Shown here in pieces: positions 15,009-16,460 of a DNA stretch of 16,460 nucleotides. Each line of letters starts with the position of its first letter. Positions within the stretch are counted from its first letter, which is position 1. A program made the position numbers and the translations under genes. Below the pieces are notes generated by a model, which searched no databases, was not told where the DNA came from, and worked only from the letters and a program-made list of their open reading frames with translations. The stretch is taken from assembly GCA_035606335.1 (NCBI GenBank), contig DATNFP010000120.1, forward strand, positions 1 through 16,460, given 5' to 3'. The stretch comes from DATNFP01 sp035606335 (GTDB taxonomy: Bacteria; Bacteroidota; Bacteroidia; Chitinophagales; Chitinophagaceae).

Positions 15009-15758
15009 CTAAAAACTTACTACTCCCCTCAACTCAGTAAAGAATGTATCTTTTTTCCTTGCAGATACAGGTATGGTAGTACCATTGTTCATCACTACTG
15101 CCGAAGATACTCCTTTCACTATTTTCATCATGTGCGATAAATTAATAAGGAACGACTTGTGTATCCTTGAGAATCCTTTATCACAAAGCAATTCTTCGAA
15201 ATCTTTTAATGAACGGGATGTTACATAGCTCACATTATTTACCAGCTTCAATTTGGTATAGCTATCAAGAGCTTCAATGTGCACTATGTCATTTATATCC
15301 ACTATATCATATCCTTCATTTACACTCACTATTATTTTAGAGCATTTTGCAGTTCCACGCGAATTTTTAAAAATATTTGTCAGTTCACCAAATTTATCCT
15401 GTGACCTCAACTTATCTATTACGTTGATCACATCCATAGTATCAATAGGCTTCAGGATATAATCAAGGGCTTCCATTTTAATAGCACGAAGGGCGTGTTC
15501 ATGTGATGCTGCTACAAAAACCACTTGCGGTTCTCCCACTATTGTTTTTTCAACAAACTCCATATAGTCGTTAGCTGACTTTTCAATATCTATGAAAAGG
15601 AGATCAACTTTTTTCTCTGCGATCATTTTTGCAGCTTCTTCCAGGTTATTCACATTCCATATCACATCTACACCTGCGCATTGTGTTTCCAGAATATCCT
15701 GGATTATTTCTTGGTTTGAAGTGGTATTGTTAACGATACCTGTTTTTATTTTTTTCAT
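15009..15758 (-). CDS. LytTR-family response regulator with degenerate receiver domain
   Basis: DNA-binding regulator of 249 residues: an N-terminal receiver-like domain (about 1-120) and a C-terminal LytTR domain (about 140-245, with DIVHIEALDSYTKL, GFSRIHKSFLIN and IPVSARKKDTFF). The receiver keeps Asp57 (LLFIDIEKS) at the usual phosphoacceptor position and Lys103 in YILKPID. However, the acidic pair that binds magnesium near the N-terminus is Asn10-Asn11 (GIVNNTTS), and the conserved switch Thr/Ser is Ala83 (FVAAS). Phosphorylation by the normal mechanism is therefore doubtful. An in-frame ATG 20 codons upstream (15818) exists; I preferred 15758 because the domain begins there (MKKIKTGIV) and the added residues look unrelated. 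A near-match promoter (AATATTTG, 15793-15800, minus strand) supports that choice. No histidine kinase adjoins. A strong hairpin follows the gene. Confidence 0.88.
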   Translation of the reverse strand: MKKIKTGIVNNTTSNQEIIQDILETQCAGVDVIWNVNNLEEAAKMIAEKKVDLLFIDIEKSANDYMEFVEKTIVGEPQVVFVAASHEHALRAIKMEALDYILKPIDTMDVINVIDKLRSQDKFGELTNIFKNSRGTAKCSKIIVSVNEGYDIVDINDIVHIEALDSYTKLKLVNNVSYVTSRSLKDFEELLCDKGFSRIHKSFLINLSHMMKIVKGVSSAVVMNNGTTIPVSARKKDTFFTELRGVVSF

Positions 15759-16021
15759 AAAATGGGGGTAATGATTTAAATTAAATGTGAAGCAAATATT
15801 GGACGGTAATCTTTGCATGAAAAAAAATACATACCCATTAACAAGACATTAGGAAAAACTTTAAATTTTTTTAATGTGAAAGTCATCAATTTCACGAGAA
15901 TTCGGGAGAGACATTTGAAACACTTATGTGTATTGATTTTCCCCAGCCAAGAGACTAACTAAAGGGGCATAAAAAAACCGCTTTTAAAAAGCGGTTTTCA
16001 TAATTGTGTGTGCGAGTTAGC
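15759..16021. other. Intergenic region between aldolase and LytTR genes
   Basis: About 260 bases with no supported gene. It contains the aldolase terminator (15971-15998), a one-mismatch -7 element for the LytTR gene (15793-15800), and two small inverted repeats: GTGAAA/TTTCAC at 15876-15895 and ACAC-TTAT-GTGT at 15920-15931. The last two have no assigned role. Confidence 0.5.
15971..15998 (-). terminator. Rho-independent terminator after the aldolase gene
   Basis: On the minus strand AAAACCGCTTT pairs with AAAGCGGTTTT, an 11-bp stem with a three-base loop, and the run of seven T's (complement of 15971-15977) includes and continues the stem. It lies 23 bases past the aldolase stop codon. Confidence 0.9.
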
Positions 16022-16460
16022 TTACGCTATAGTAATATTCTTATCAAGATATACATCCTGGATAGTGGTGAGCAACTCTACACCCTCAGTCATTGGCTTT
16101 TGGAAAGCCTTTCGTCCACTGATGAGGCCCATGCCTCCCGCGCGTTTATTAATTACCGCAGTTGTTATTGCTTCAGCCAAATCTGATGCTCCTTTAGATT
16201 CACCACCTGAGTTAATAAGACCCACACGGCCCATATAACAGTTCGCTACCTGGTAACGGCATAGATCAATAGGATGGTCAGTAGTCAGTTTATCATAAAC
16301 AAGTTTGCTGGTTTTCCCGAAATTAAGCGCAGTATAGCCGCCATTATTAGTCGGCAATTTTTGCTTAATGATATCGGCTTGTATGGTCACACCAAGATGG
16401 TTTGCTTGCCCGGTAAGGTCAGCAGCAGTATGATAATCTATGCCATCCTTTTTGAAAGCA
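16022..16460 (-). CDS. fbaB: Class I fructose-bisphosphate aldolase (DhnA/FbaB type), C-terminal part
   Basis: Schiff-base aldolase that interconverts fructose-1,6-bisphosphate with dihydroxyacetone phosphate and glyceraldehyde-3-phosphate in glycolysis and gluconeogenesis. The gene enters from the right edge; 145 C-terminal residues are visible out of about 350. The frame is open to the edge and reads YHTAADLTGQANHLGVTIQ, then KQKLPTNNGGY, TTDHPIDLCRYQVANCYMG, GLINSGGESKGASDLAEA, NKRAGGMGLISGRKAFQ and the end VYLDKNITIA, which is very close to E. coli FbaB as I remember it. SGGES and GLISGRKAFQ belong to the phosphate-binding part of the barrel. An internal GTG at 16390 is not the start. Transcription ends at the hairpin just downstream; the LytTR gene has the same orientation but is separated by that terminator. 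Confidence 0.95.
   Translation of the reverse strand, partial: AFKKDGIDYHTAADLTGQANHLGVTIQADIIKQKLPTNNGGYTALNFGKTSKLVYDKLTTDHPIDLCRYQVANCYMGRVGLINSGGESKGASDLAEAITTAVINKRAGGMGLISGRKAFQKPMTEGVELLTTIQDVYLDKNITIA

Noticed and set aside
15759..15818. Twenty-residue N-terminal extension of the LytTR regulator
   Set aside because: The receiver fold begins at the ATG at 15758, the extension looks unlike any domain, and the near-match promoter at 15793-15800 lies inside it.
15940..15967. Short CCCC/GGGG pairing that might suggest a small structured RNA downstream of the aldolase
   Set aside because: Only four or five pairs around an unstructured loop, no promoter and no resemblance to a known RNA family.

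Overview
The window looks like core chromosome of a Bacteroidota bacterium, most likely of the Chitinophagales type. Four lines of sequence evidence point there: several genes are preceded by the Bacteroidota -7 element TAnnTTTG; recognisable Shine-Dalgarno sequences are mostly absent; a Porin_10-like outer-membrane protein is present; and there is an ACP/ketosynthase/chain-length-factor set of the aryl-polyene/flexirubin kind. Base composition is moderately AT-rich and looks even. I see no insertion sequence, prophage, CRISPR array, tRNA or rRNA. The lineage is inferred from protein style, not from a search.

Layout. At the left edge is the N-terminal part of peptide chain release factor 3 (prfC, minus strand, cut by the window). 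Diverging from it on the plus strand are a two-helix membrane protein of unknown function, a purine-nucleoside phosphorylase, a signal-peptide-bearing beta-barrel porin with a forced TTG start, and sucA (2-oxoglutarate dehydrogenase E1), which ends in a clear intrinsic terminator. Next comes a compact plus-strand operon of an acyl carrier protein, an active ketosynthase and a catalytically dead ketosynthase partner.

This operon runs tail to tail into a long minus-strand block, read in the order dnaG (primase), ruvX (YqgF family), def (peptide deformylase), an ECF sigma factor and its membrane-bound RskA-type anti-sigma factor. Upstream of dnaG are a doubtful small membrane ORF, a strong hairpin, and a LytTR-family response regulator whose receiver domain has lost part of its active site. 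The right edge holds the C-terminal part of class I fructose-bisphosphate aldolase (minus strand), followed by an intrinsic terminator.

How the genes work together. prfC, def, dnaG and ruvX are information-processing genes. sucA, the aldolase and the phosphorylase serve central and purine metabolism. The sigma/anti-sigma pair and the LytTR protein are regulators with no visible targets here. The least ordinary part is the isolated ACP-KS-CLF operon: the minimal elongation set of a type II polyketide or fatty-acid-like pathway, without reductase, dehydratase, transferase or export genes beside it. I found no wholly new system. The best leads are this orphan elongation set, the degenerate receiver, the Asp substitution in the base-binding site of the phosphorylase, and the sigma/anti-sigma pair with non-AUG starts and a methionine-rich sensor domain.
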